A stretch of DNA of 64,000 nucleotides, taken from positions 64,114,019 to 64,178,018 of the forward strand of contig CM049306.1 in NCBI GenBank assembly GCA_026874595.1. Direction: 5' to 3'. Origin of the DNA: Sipunculus nudus (taxonomy: Eukaryota; Annelida; Sipuncula; Golfingiida; Sipunculidae). Shown here one piece after another: positions 1 through 10,600 of the stretch. Under the pieces are notes generated by a model. The model saw only the letters and a program-made list of their open reading frames with translations. It was not told the origin of the DNA and searched no databases. Position numbers and translations under genes: made by a program. Within the stretch, counting starts at the first letter, position 1, and each line of letters starts with the position of its first letter.

Positions 1-44
1 ATAAGACTTAATGTCCATGAGTAATCTTACAAATATTATAGTAT

Positions 45-823
45 TGATACAGATGGGGTTGGGGATGTCCCCACACTGTATCACAAGCAGTTGCTGATGT
101 TGGTGGCTGACAATGTTCCAAGACCAGTTTGATGATAGAAGTCTTAATTCAATAGCAAGAGGTCTGGGACAGTCTCTCTCTGTGAGAGAGCCGCCCAGCC
201 TCCCTGACTCACTCTCTCTCAGTGCGCACTACAGATAGTTTTGTTACAGAGCTTTCACGTGACATATGAGATGTACATATCCATATTTCTGCATTTCGTC
301 ATAAAAGCTAAACCTTATTGGATGACTCAAAGTAGGTCACAATTACATCAGAGTTGTACGTGTTCTACCTAACTTTCGTGAGATCTGATTCGACAAAAGT
401 GCTACGGAAAATCCCAAGTCTGACCTGACATACATCCAGTTATAGACTGACCTACAAGTCCTATATGGAGGACAGTGCTTATATACACATGCGGAGTCTC
501 ATAAAATAACATGTTTTAATTGTGTTCTACCATTCCCTCATAAAGACTAAACACATAAGTCATTCTGTGACACTATTTCTGTTTGTACAGACTTAAAATA
601 GACCTTATAATGGTTTGGTGTACTGTTCTCTGATTAAATTGGGAGAGAAGCCTATATGTGTGTGTCTTGATGACTGGTTGTCGGGTGTCATCAATTATGA
701 GAAGTCATTAATTGTTCAGTCTGACATGCCTGAAACTGAGCTTAAATTTGTGAAATATGAAATGTGAAATATTCCTTGAAATATGTGTTAAGTCACAAAT
801 ATGCACTTTCCTACTCCATAACA
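45..823 (-). repeat. 3' LTR of the non-autonomous element
   Basis: 779-bp terminal repeat. On the minus strand it starts TGTTATGGAGTAGG and ends CTGTATCA, giving the usual TG...CA ends. Its differences from the partner LTR are confined to the U5-proximal 55 bp (45-100). Confidence 0.9.
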
Positions 824-836
824 TATCCCTCTGGTA
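824..836 (-). promoter_or_regulatory. Putative polypurine tract
   Basis: Minus-strand CCAGAGGGATA lies directly upstream of the 3' LTR start TGTTATGG. Its position and purine content fit the plus-strand priming site of an LTR element. Confidence 0.6.
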
Positions 837-3237
837 TTTAGAATGAGGCTCCGGCCTCATTGGCTAAGTTTGAGAAAATTTAGTTATTTCAAGAAGGATA
901 ACTGGAATGTAGATGACAGAAATACATTATGTGTAAGGATCAAGATACACTGCTTAAGTCTGTATTTACTGCAAGATCAGGTGCCATAATGTAAATGAAC
1001 TAGCTGGCACTAGTGAAAATGTGATGGATATATGTCTGTAGAGAGTAAAGTATTACATCACTGAGGTGAATAGATTACACATATCAATATAGCCGGGGAA
1101 TACATTAACATGTCACATTTCGTGATGTAACAGTGTAAGGAATAAGGTACTGCCGTTTTTAAAATTATGTAGCAATACAACAACGCCTAAGCTAAAGCTT
1201 AATAAGCTGAGAAACAGCATATTTAAATCTATAGCTACACATACATGTTCTAAAGACAATCTTTTTTGTGAAATGACAATCCTAAACATTATCTAAAAGA
1301 TAAAATGCTGATGTATAAGGAATCAGGAACAACATTGCAACTATGATGACATAATTTGACATCTTAATATAAGCATTAAAACTTCAGATGTAAGTATGAC
1401 ACATCTAAATAGAATTAATAAATAAATATCTTAATAGATATGATTATAGCATCATGTTCATAATGAATGCACAGCTAGAATATACAAGTACTATGCATAC
1501 CATGTAAGCAATGGAATAATTCAAAGTATGTGAACCATTCTACCATACAGTAAGTGATGTTGAATAAACATGTTCTGTATAACAACAATATGCATTACCA
1601 ATTATAACAAGTGAATTAGCAATGCCTGTAGCTAAACATATGATTCCTATGGGAAAAGTGATCATGAATTCCTAATCTGACAAAGTATATATACTCTGTG
1701 CCTAAGAGTTTAATATATACAAAATGTACATGACTATCTGCCCTGTGTGTTGATCAGTACCAATGATTCAAAATACATCTTGGCTTTCATACTTGCCATT
1801 GGGACAAGTTGACTTGAGAATAATGGAAGGTTGATTTGCTATTCCTTTAGCAAAACACAACTGGTGTTTGGTACCAGCGGATAAGTACATGACAGAATGA
1901 GGTCATTCCTAACGATAGAGGAATGTTGTACATATATTCCCATTGATTACCAATTTTCTGTGCAGGAGCAAGGCGAAATATATGTGAAAACATATGACAA
2001 TATATGAAACAATTCTCTGACAGGTGCATGTATCGATCAAACCATATATATGGATTTTGATGGTAATTTTATTGCTAGCTATTTATGTGTAAGATCAAAC
2101 ATACATCTGTAGAGTGATGATTAAAATTAAAAGAATAATGTTAATGTTTGAAATCCTTGTCACTCCATATTTTGGTTTATGGGTTATCAGTATCATGAAT
2201 GCAGTGACCAGAATGCATTTGCTCATGAAACATGTCTGTCATAGTACGCGTAAATGTGAATTCCTATGAGAAGAATTCCTGTGCTAACCTACATTTCTTG
2301 CCTGGCATTTCCAGCTATTAATGAGGTTAACCATATCAAACCCTTGTTTGAGGCAATAATGTGACCACAGGTCAGTGTATTATTGATTTTTGGAGTCATC
2401 ACACTCCCCAGTTTGTCCAATTCCCTATATATTGGAGGGCTTCCCATGAACCCGTGTTTGAGGACCAAACTGTAACAATTGAAAATAAGCATCGCATTGT
2501 GCCTTGGTTACACAATGTGCTACCATTCCATTAAATTTAGCCAAGAGAGCATCATGATAACCATTGATTTGGTATGGAACAACACATGAGAAAATCTCAG
2601 TATAAATGAATGCTATCATGCGGTTGATGTTGCATTTTGCTCTACTCTAGGAATTATTGAATGTAAATCAATACAGTCATTTGTGACATTGCATATTAAC
2701 GTCTGAGATAGACATTACTGTATCAAATCTAACATTGACAGTTCTACATCTTTTGCTGTGGTCTTGTAAACTTATTCCTAACCATATCAATAAGATAGAC
2801 ACACTATAAATTATATCATTTTACAATTATGACACATCAATAAGAGAAAGTTATAGATTACTACACACATATTGTTTTTTTGTTTTACAACATATACATG
2901 CAAAATATTATGAAATGCCCCAAATTTACATTGGACATTTAAAATTCAGAGTCTCTGGTTTTGTTTTTCATTACCTCAGGAAATCTTGTCTTCTTTGGGT
3001 CTTCTTTGCTGACTTGGCTTCTTTTTCTCCCTGGAGTCATGGTATAGAAGGTGATGCAGAAGATAGCGGTAGAACGGCAAATCTGCTTCTAGTAGTTGCA
3101 GGAACATAGCGAGGACTTGTTGTCACACAAAACACAGTGCACGTGGTATTTGCCAGTAGTATTGTTGACATAGGCCCGAAGCTGGCTTGTCCCGATATTG
3201 ATTTTTTTGGTGTGGCTGGTCCGAAACAATGATGATC
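837..3237 (-). other. Interior of LTR element without recognisable genes
   Basis: About 2.4 kb of AT-rich sequence with only short open frames on either strand. A higher-GC patch at about 2976-3200 gives on the minus strand broken Cys-rich peptides (for example YHVHCVLCDNKSSLCSC), possibly the remains of a captured exon or of a transposase tail. I could not identify them. Confidence 0.5.
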
Positions 3238-3630
3238 TCAGATTGAGATAACACCACTTTTTTGAAGTGAAAAAAAATCATTTTTGCAACTTGAAGTCAT
3301 AGTTAAAGCAATATGCTGATTACAGTGTCCTTTTGGTTTAAAGATACAGAGAGAGTCTTTGATCTTCTCAAGCAGAGCACTGAGAAACTGCAGCCAAGTT
3401 AAAGTTTGAAGAGAGAGTTCATAGCAAAGTTTGATACCTTCAGCAGAAGAGATTACATTCTTGATGTTAGGCTGTGATCCAGTACCTGGGTGAGGTTCTG
3501 GTGCATGGGTTGGAAGACCAGTCAATGGCACCTGTGGCTGTGAGGGGGGGGGGATCTTCTGTCTTCACTCTAGCTGGCAGCATTGTCGTTTTTTTCTGGT
3601 GCTGATGTGCTGGAAGTGACTCCTGGTTCA
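3238..3630 (-). pseudogene. gag-position ORF of the LTR element, broken at a homopolymer
   Basis: An ATG at about 3630, about 10 bases past the LTR end, opens a frame that runs into a nine-base C tract (plus-strand G tract 3543-3551). It then continues in another frame to a stop near 3238. The longer piece is 97 codons, begins MPLTGLPTHAPEPHPGTG and has an amphipathic-looking middle (YELSLQTLTWLQFLSALLEK). No zinc knuckle or protease motif follows. Location and orientation suggest a gag-like or element-specific protein. I do not recognise the sequence. The frame break could be real or a homopolymer sequencing error. Confidence 0.45.
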
Positions 3631-3637
3631 TCAACCA
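3620..3637 (-). promoter_or_regulatory. Putative tRNA primer-binding site
   Basis: On the minus strand the LTR end is followed by three T residues and then TGGTTGATGAACCAGGAG. TGG complements the CCA end of a tRNA. I cannot assign the tRNA from memory. Confidence 0.6.
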
Positions 3638-3640
3638 AAA

Positions 3641-4422
3641 TGATACAGAGGTGGGGTTCGGGGAATGTCCCCACCTGTATCACATACAGGTGCTGATGTT
3701 GGTGGCTGACAATGTTCCAAGACCAGTTTGATGATAGAAGTCTTAATTCAATAGCAAGAGGTCTGGGACAGTCTCTCTCTGTGAGAGAGCCGCCCAGCCT
3801 CCCTGACTCACTCTCTCTCAGTGCGCACTACAGATAGTTTTGTTACAGAGCTTTCACGTGACATATGAGATGTACATATCCATATTTCTGCATTTCGTCA
3901 TAAAAGCTAAACCTTATTGGATGACTCAAAGTAGGTCACAATTACATCAGAGTTGTACGTGTTCTACCTAACTTTCGTGAGATCTGATTCGACAAAAGTG
4001 CTACGGAAAATCCCAAGTCTGACCTGACATACATCCAGTTATAGACTGACCTACAAGTCCTATATGGAGGACAGTGCTTATATACACATGCGGAGTCTCA
4101 TAAAATAACATGTTTTAATTGTGTTCTACCATTCCCTCATAAAGACTAAACACATAAGTCATTCTGTGACACTATTTCTGTTTGTACAGACTTAAAATAG
4201 ACCTTATAATGGTTTGGTGTACTGTTCTCTGATTAAATTGGGAGAGAAGCCTATATGTGTGTGTCTTGATGACTGGTTGTCGGGTGTCATCAATTATGAG
4301 AAGTCATTAATTGTTCAGTCTGACATGCCTGAAACTGAGCTTAAATTTGTGAAATATGAAATGTGAAATATTCCTTGAAATATGTGTTAAGTCACAAATA
4401 TGCACTTTCCTACTCCATAACA
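3641..4422 (-). repeat. 5' LTR of the non-autonomous element
   Basis: 782-bp partner LTR. The U5 end contains a palindrome with arms CACCTGTAT and ATACAGGTG around CAC (about 3674-3694), which is broken in the 3' LTR. The promoter should lie here, but I could not place a TATA box with confidence. Confidence 0.9.
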
Positions 4423-4426
4423 GTAT

Positions 4427-4635
4427 GACCTGTCAGATGCAAAAAGTCAATGCCAATGAAATTTTGTTTTATTATAATCAAGCGGGGCATCTGATAACTA
4501 GCAATGAAAAGCAAACAAATGTGACCTAGATTTTAAAACCAAAAACAAATAGAAATGAATACTCCTAAGCCTTTGGGCAGTTAATGTTATATAATAGATC
4601 ATGAATGGTTAATTATATTTTTAGCTTTCAATTAC
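4427..4635. other. Unassigned AT-rich sequence
   Basis: Spacer between the LTR element and the first AGCT element. No ORF, tandem array or inverted repeat seen. Confidence 0.5.
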
Positions 4636-6543
4636 TTTTTTAGCTCAGCTGACTATAAGTCATCTGAGCTATAGTCGTGGTCCATTGTCCGTCGTCCGTC
4701 CGTCTGTCCGTCCGTCCGTCCGTCCGTAGATGTGGCACGTTTTGAAACTGTAAGACCTAGGAATCCAAAATTCAGCACAATGTTAGATGTCCCCAAGATC
4801 TCCTACCAAGCCGAAAACTGGGTCTTTGCGACTTCGTTCCTTTGAGAAATTAAAGAAAAACCTCAATTTTTTATTAAAATCCTATTTTCACACTTCAGGA
4901 CTGCCTAATATCAAAACCACTCATCTGTTTTTCCTCATATTTACCATAAATATTCCTCTATATAGTTCCTATGTACATGCCAGAAATTAAGTCTGTAAAG
5001 TATAAATTCTTTAAGTTATTGGCCCAAACATAATGGACTTTGTAAAAAATCAGGAAAAATAATAACTCCCTTAAAATGAAAAATTTTGAAACTAGAGTCT
5101 ATTTTCTCAAGTATATAACTATGTTTAATTAAGATTCAATTGTTTACCCAAAATTAGATATGAATTTTGTAAATTTTTTAAGTTATTAGCATAAAAAAAA
5201 AATTAGTACCTTAAATTTTGCCCAACTTTGACCATGGCACGTTTTTTTCCTGTAAGCACTATTGATTTAATTTTCACAGCATGTAATCATAAATATTTAG
5301 TTTGTCTAAATCTGAAATTTGAATATAAAAGCTTGAAAATTAAGCTAGTTATTGATTTTTTTTTTCTGTAGTCACTTGCTTTGATTACAGATGCAGGGTC
5401 CCACTCCAGGTCACTGGAAGTCAGCTATGCCAGGGTTTCTGATTTGTTACAGTCACTGGGGAAGATCCCCTGCTGTGACTGGTGTAGTTATTCTCATATC
5501 ACCCCCCCCCCCCCCAACAACCCCCCCCCCCCCCCCCCCCCGCAAACCCAACCCATCAAGTGTTATGCAGTAATTGTTATTGTTTCACTGTATCTCCTTA
5601 ATTGTAATGCTGTTTCCACTCCGATATGCAAAAACTTTCCTTGAAAAAATAATTCAAGGTGTAATCCAGAAGATGCAATGTTGTGTAATGTAGCATTTTT
5701 AAAGAAATCAATTTGCTTTTAAATGATTTTAACAAATATAAATGAACCCATCAGTATGCTTAAATTATTATAAAATATGAAGCAATTTATGGATAAATTA
5801 AGACACAATTAAAAATTGTGAAATCTTAATCAAGTATTATTTTTAGATATTTATTGTTTTGCAGATTTAAAAGATATATTTTTGTTGTAAAAAATAAATA
5901 AACATTTGTATGCATGATGTGGTGTTATCTGACAAGATTGAGATTTATGATGATGCAATTGAGAATTATGAATCAACTTATATATTCAGATATATATGTT
6001 AAATTGGAAATGTATAGAAATATAAACTTAAATTAGAAAATAATTGATGTGATAAAAAAATCAGGATTTAATACAAACATTTATTCATTATTTTCCTGCC
6101 TCAGCAGAATTTGAGATCAGGCTTTTTTTTTGCCCTGTTTTATGTTGTTAATTAGCTATATTTCAGCTGTATACATTTCATGAAAAAAATACATATATAA
6201 TTAAAAATATATATTATGCAAAAAAATAGATTCAGTTGAACAAATGTGTAAACTACTGAAATGTCAACAGTAAATTGAAAAACCAACTAATGATCATGGT
6301 AATAGTACAGATCATTTGTTCACAAACTGCTCACATGCTTTAGTTTCAACATAAGGAAACACATGGTCAGGTCACAAAATATTTTTTGCAACAATTTCTT
6401 GCTCATCAATACAAACCAATCATATAAACCAACCATGGCCTTTATTACCTCTTCCTCTTACACTTTATCTCCATTAGATATTATTTTAGATTTTTACCTT
6501 CAAGGTTAACGTCAGCTGACCACAGTGACCCATAGGTCCCTTG
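4636..6543 (+). mobile_element. AGCT-1 Helitron-like (HLE2) element, complete copy
   Basis: The 5' end in an oligo-T run is a stem-loop: arm TAGCTCAGCTGACT, loop ATA, arm AGTCATCTGAGCTA, then a GTCC/GTCTGTCC-rich stretch. The 3' end carries the inverted copy of the first arm (GTCAGCTGACC, mutated by one base), a hairpin around GACCCATAGGTC and the terminus CCCTTG before T. The body has no ORF and contains two long poly-C tracts (5502-5515 and 5521-5541). A second copy of the same body at 53482-56593 confirms the boundaries. Subterminal inverted repeats, 3' hairpin and oligo-T insertion are the hallmarks of Helentron/Helitron2-type non-autonomous elements. Confidence 0.8.
5502..5541. repeat. 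Poly-C tracts inside AGCT-1
   Basis: C14, then AACAA, then C21. The homologous position is also C-rich at 9117-9131, 32231-32244, 54130-54150 and 58770-58784, so the tract is an inherited, length-variable feature of this subfamily. Confidence 0.9.
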
Positions 6544-7362
6544 TTTTTCATTTTTACCAAAAATTTAAGGGCCTGTAATTTTTCTTGCGGGCCTGTGAAA
6601 CCTGTATGCATGTCAGCAGTAGTGCTAATTGTTATAAAATGAAAGTCCATGCTGGTAGTTAAGTTTAAATAAAACACTGGAGTCTCAAGGCCTGTATTTC
6701 GACTGTTTTTTTTGTTTTTTAAACTTTTGCATGAAATGTCATGCACAAATAAGGACTGTAAATTGGCGATGCCATTCAAAATCACATACTGGCTGTCAAA
6801 GGCATCTGCAGAAGGTGAGTGGCATAATCAGGGTAAGTCCAATATATGGGTTTATCTTTAAAATATGTACAGTTTTTCATATATTTGTATAAACATTTTA
6901 TATATTCTACTACCTTATAAGGCATTGACTTTAATTAATAAAGAGTTAATTTATTACCATCCTTCTTAATTATACCTCTTCATTTGCAAAGGAAATCTCA
7001 AATCGCACTCATTCATAAAATTCTGGCACTCCCATACAACACAAAATAAATGAGATATACATCAGTTATAATGCTTCCATGATAACATGCTTGACCATTA
7101 TTGGAAAAGTACTTGATCACTTTTCAAATACGTGAACATTTGACATGTACATGTACAAAGCATATTCTAAAACATTTTGAACCCGAGTACAAGATTTTAA
7201 GCATGTAATAAAACACAAAATCTATTCAGAGATACCTTGTTGTACATGTTGAATGGAATACGGGTATATGTACTATGACATACACCTCACATATGCAAAA
7301 ACCGGTAAAAAAAGGTGTAGTAAACTCGGGATCCTCCTTTTAAAAAAATATTTTTTTCCTCC
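6544..7362. other. Unassigned sequence
   Basis: No confident feature. A minus-strand open stretch of 99 codons (6486-6785) includes peptide-like text such as FTGPQEKLQALKFLVKMK, but runs into the AGCT-1 tail and has in-frame low-complexity lysines. A consensus splice donor (GAAG|GTGAGT, cut after 6814) stands alone with no acceptor in a plausible place. Confidence 0.4.
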
Positions 7363-8117
7363 CTACCTGATGACTTTTTTGGGACCAATGTTAGCCCAAT
7401 CACAAAAATTTTTAAGGATGGCCTTATCATCTGAACTTGACTGGTCAACAGCCATGGCATGTTCACTTTTCTTTCTTTTAAAGCGTCTTCCTTTACTAGT
7501 TATCTCATTATTGTCCTTAGAATAACATATCTGTGCGATATGGCTTCGTTGATGACACACAGTCTTTAATATAATGTGGACAGTCTGTGGAGTCTAAGTA
7601 CGTTCTTGAAGCTCAACTGCATCTCTAGATGCTGTTTCAATGGCTGCAGCAATCTCAACTGCACGATCAAACATAAGACTTCTTTTGAATGTTCTCATTT
7701 GATTTTGACAAACGACAAACTAATCTGTCCCTCAGTGCTTCATTAAGATTATCAAAGTCACAATACCTTGACAGACATTGCAGTTCAGCGACATAAGCAT
7801 TGACATTTTCAACTTCTTTTTGATCTCTCTTGTGGAAACGGTACCATTTTACAATCACCAGTGGCCGGGGGGCCAAAATTTTCTGTAACGCTTGCGTAAT
7901 GGTTTCCCCATGTCTGTGTTGCCAGTACTTTAGGAGCCAACAAGTTACGTAGTAAATCATAAGGCTTTGACCCAACAGAACTGAGTAAAATAGGTACCTT
8001 TTTATCTTGGTCAATGGAGTTAACACTCATTAACAGTTCAGCACGCTTGACATAAGTATTCCAATTCTCCATATCGGCATTGAAAGGGTCAAGTCTGTCA
8101 ATGTAACAAGCCGCCAT
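7363..8117 (-). pseudogene. gag: Degenerate Ty3/gypsy gag
   Basis: The minus strand opens with ATG at 8117 (MAACYIDRLDPFNADMENW) and runs about 66 codons through VNSIDQDKKVPILLSSVGS and YDLLRNLLAPK. One frameshift near 7905-7920 moves it to the frame holding LAPRPLVIVKWYRFHKRDQK, VAELQCLSRYCDF and LNEALRDRLVC. Another frame change near 7670 leads to FDRAVEIAAAIETASRDAVE and a stop at 7594-7596. Further down, CHQRSHIAQIC is half of a CCHC zinc knuckle. This order (N-terminal gag core, LLRDL/APxxP region, RFHKR, LRDRLVCGL-like motif, knuckle) is that of animal gypsy capsid polyproteins. Three frame breaks make it non-functional. No LTR or pol accompanies it. Confidence 0.85.
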
Positions 8118-8445
8118 CTTGTTGTGCGCTCCGGTGTCACCGCACTGAAAAAACACTTTGTTACAGAACAAACCCGCAAAGTTCACAATAAAAATCAGTC
8201 CCAAAAGACACAGCAGGTCATCTGTGACTGAACTTTTCCTCTGTCGTTGCCAGAAATGTTGGTTTTCATACATACAGCCCTAACATACATTGGTGCAAAC
8301 TCATAGACAACTGGCATCAACAGAACTATACTTTATATATTCGTCCACCAGTGCCCCATGACCCTGGGTATCTGAACATCATACAAAATAGTGCATCCAA
8401 TTTCCATAAATATTCGAGTTCACCGTAAATACACTAAAATATAAA
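8118..8445. other. Unassigned sequence upstream of the gag remnant
   Basis: The minus-strand frame stays open to 8273 above the gag ATG but has no recognised motif; it may be 5' leader of the element. The remainder is AT-rich with no signal. Confidence 0.4.
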
Positions 8446-8545
8446 TTGTATACCCAAAATTAGATCTGAATTTTGTAAATTATTTAAGGTATTAGCATAA
8501 AAATAAGATTATGTACCTTTATGTACTTATGTACTGGGACATTAG
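8446..8545 (+). repeat. AGCT-1 internal fragment
   Basis: About 100 bp matching the AGCT-1 interior (ACCCAAAATTAGATCTGAAT, then TTAGCATAAAAATAAGAT), with no ends of its own. It lies immediately before the next AGCT head. Confidence 0.65.
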
Positions 8546-9400
8546 TTTTTAGCTCAGCTGACTATAAGTCATCTGAGCTATAGTCATGTCCTTCGTCCGG
8601 CTGGCCGTCTGGCCGTCTATTGACAGGTACTATAAACCAGATTAATTAGCTATAAATGTTGAAGCAGTTTAGAAATGTGAATCAACTGAAATATTCACCA
8701 TCACATATATATGTTATTCTGTAAATGTATAGTAACATTTTTAAACCTGGAAAAAAATGATGTAATGAAAAAAAAGGAATTAATGCAAATATTGTTAATT
8801 TTTTCTTGGCTCAGTGGAAAAAGGGAAAAAATGATTTGCTTTGTTTCCCCATCTTACTGCTTGTTTTAAATATTAAATGATTATGAATAAAATTTTTTTC
8901 TTATAAGCACTTTTGAATTAAATTACATATCCTGTATGTATATGCAAGGGTGTTGTAACTCCCACTATCCCCTTCTTCACCCTACTGAGTCCTTGCTCCT
9001 TGGCACTGTGAACAATAGTTCTATTGCTATAGCATAAAAAAAAATTAAAATTTAATAATTAAAGAAAATATCTACAGAGAGACAGAGGCATCGTAAACTC
9101 CCATCATAACCTCCACCCCCCCCCCCCCCCCATCAGGTCATTCCACCTGTGGAGTGGGGACATTATGGCTACTGTATACATATCATAAAAAAAAGGTTTA
9201 TTAAATAAATTTGACAAATGTGTAAACTGGTAAACTGTCAACAGCTTATCAAAAAGGTAACCAATGGAAATGTATGGTCAGATCTCAAAATATTATTTGC
9301 AACAATTTTTTCAATCATATCAACCAACCATGGCCTAGATTACCTCTTCCTCTCAAACTTTATCTACATTTCATAATATTTTATATTTTAACCTTCCGGT
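8546..9400 (+). mobile_element. AGCT-1 element, internally deleted and 3'-truncated
   Basis: An intact 5' stem-loop (TAGCTCAGCTGACT...AGTCATCTGAGCTA) at 8550 is followed within 100 bp by 3'-half sequence (ATATATATGTTATTCTGTAAAT, poly-C tract, CAATCATATCAACCAACCAT). The central part is therefore deleted. Homology stops at about 9395, before the subterminal inverted repeat, so the 3' terminus is lost. Confidence 0.7.
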
Positions 9401-9699
9401 GTTTAAGTACTGTTGAATGCTCCATCCCCCCTCTCTCTCTGTCTTCTTTTCTCTCTACATCCAGTCCTTGCTGCCCTCACTATTCCCTTCTCCGAACCCC
9501 ATCCCAATGTCAGCTGCAGAAAACAAGAACAAGATAAATCAGATAAATTCATATTTTTATATTGGTATTGGTATATGCCAGAAATTACATCAATATTGTG
9601 TAATATGTAGATGTGGTGGGTATCAATATAATGTACCTTGTCAAGACGGAAGAGATATCATGTCATACAGTCACAGATTCATGAATCCCCTCATAAGTC
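9401..9699. repeat. Unassigned; contains a CT-rich simple repeat
   Basis: A pyrimidine stretch at about 9424-9465 (CCCCCCTCTCTCTCTGTC and similar) generates several overlapping short ORFs. Nothing else is identifiable. Confidence 0.5.
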
Positions 9700-9845
9700 A
9701 ATGATCATTAGTGAAAACCATTTCATGGGCTCTCTGCAGACACGCTTGTTCACCTCCATATCCACCTTGAATTTCTTTGAACACACTGGTTCTCATTTCT
9801 TTCGGAATAACAACTCTTTCCACCCGAAAAATGACATCCTGTACA
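9700..9845 (-). pseudogene. Gypsy integrase N-terminal zinc-binding fragment
   Basis: The minus strand reads ERVVIPKEMRTSVFKEIQGG, then YGGEQACLQRAHEMVF, bounded by stop codons. This matches the RVVIPKxMR...IHxGHxGxxxCxxRAxxxxYWP signature at the start of gypsy integrases (H2C2 zinc finger). Both histidines are replaced (Gln and Tyr) and the second half of the finger is missing, so it is a dead remnant. It probably belongs with the gag at 10160-10428, with the rest of pol deleted. Confidence 0.75.
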
Positions 9846-9854
9846 GAGAGTCAT

Positions 9855-10157
9855 TATGATATTTGTAATATGGGTGCAGATATGCAGGTACATCCTTTCT
9901 TTCTGTTGGTCATCCATGAAGAATATGAGATTATATGAATATGGAGTTGTAGGGTAATATTTTTCAGATAGATGCTCCAAAACCAATCCCAACTGAGGTA
10001 TGCATGAGAGCAATCACTGATCCAAATTTGAATGAAATCAGATAAAATTTAGGAATGTTATCGCACAGATAACGAAAAAACCTGAGAGACAGACAGAGGG
10101 ACAGACAGACAAACCCAAATCGATCTCCCCTGCTTCTGCAGAGCAGGGGACAAAAAT
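9855..10157 (-). mobile_element. CCCCTGCT-family Helitron-like element, 5' part
   Basis: On the minus strand a T run leads into a stem-loop with perfect arms CCCCTGCT and AGCAGGGG around CTGCAGA (10128-10150). It is followed by GATCGATTTGGGTTTG and a GTCTGTCTGTCCC stretch, the same plan as the AGCT and TATCCCC heads. No matching inverted arm or CTAG end is found below 9855, so the 3' end is missing. It sits between the gag and integrase remnants and appears to have inserted into that gypsy copy. Confidence 0.65.
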
Positions 10158-10159
10158 TG

Positions 10160-10428
10160 CAAGTCTTTGACAGTTCAATGAGTTTGACTAATAATGAGAG
10201 CTCATCAAATTTCCATATGATCCCACAGTCTTCCGTTGAATGGAAACTAAGACTGATAAATATACAGATTCCTTTAGTGCCAGTACAGTGGAGAGACATG
10301 TCACACTGATAAGCAATGTCTTTCTTATCAAGTTCAACCAGCTGTTTGTATATTAAAAACTGCTGCTTAAAAATAAGCCATTCATCCTGGGGTTTATCAG
10401 AAAGTTTGAGCAGGGAAGGCGGACTCAC
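10160..10428 (-). pseudogene. gag: Gypsy gag N-terminal remnant
   Basis: From ATG at 10428 the minus frame gives LLKLSDKPQDEWLIFKQQF, then IYKQLVELDKKDIAYQC, HCTGTKGICIF and ending near WKFDELS. The pattern (short Pro/Leu leader, W..FKQQF..Y, LH..G, KF.E) is that of another gypsy gag lineage than the one at 7363-8117. Homology ends where the CCCCTGCT-family head begins. The reading frame continues through the inserted element only by chance. Confidence 0.7.
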
Positions 10429-10600
10429 ATGAACTCTGTGTCTGATGCCAGCACCGGGTTGGTTGCTGCTATCTTGGTCGCTCTGCCTCTCATACTGATA
10501 TGTCCACCAGCAGCTAAGTTATTCCAGATCAGAAATACACAGACACAAGTGTGACAGTCCATATAAACAACAGGATTCAGTTGAACCGCTGCCACCATGT
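10429..10600 (-). other. Probable gypsy leader and primer-binding site
   Basis: Upstream of the gag ATG the minus strand reads ACA then TGGTGGCAGCGGTT (about 10584-10597), compatible with an LTR end followed by a TGG-type primer-binding site. The LTR would lie at 10598 upward and begin TGTACAGATC on the plus strand. I could not find its other end or a second LTR. Confidence 0.4.

Larger units (their letters stand above)
45..4422 (-). mobile_element. Non-autonomous LTR retrotransposon, complete, minus orientation
   Basis: Two direct repeats of about 780 bp (45-823 and 3641-4422) bracket a 2.8-kb interior. Both begin TGATACAGA and end CCATAACA on the plus strand. The flanking GTAT at 41-44 and 4423-4426 is a target-site duplication. 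Minus orientation is shown by TTTTGGTTGATG right after the right-hand LTR (a TGG-type primer-binding site) and by a purine run AGAGGGATA abutting the left-hand LTR (polypurine tract), both read on the minus strand. Apart from a short gag-position ORF the interior has no protease, reverse transcriptase, RNase H or integrase, so it must have been mobilised in trans. The LTRs look identical over about 720 bp, implying recent insertion. Confidence 0.9.

Noticed and set aside
45..4422. Direct repeats of about 780 bp as a segmental tandem duplication
   Set aside because: TG...CA ends, flanking GTAT duplication, primer site and purine tract in the right places fit an LTR element much better.
5381..5644. 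Proline-rich ORFs over the poly-C tract
   Set aside because: Produced by homopolymeric C inside a non-coding repeat; the tract length varies between copies.
6781..6820. Second host exon ending at GAAG|GTGAGT
   Set aside because: Donor consensus only; no acceptor with a pyrimidine tract at a sensible distance and no recognisable peptide.
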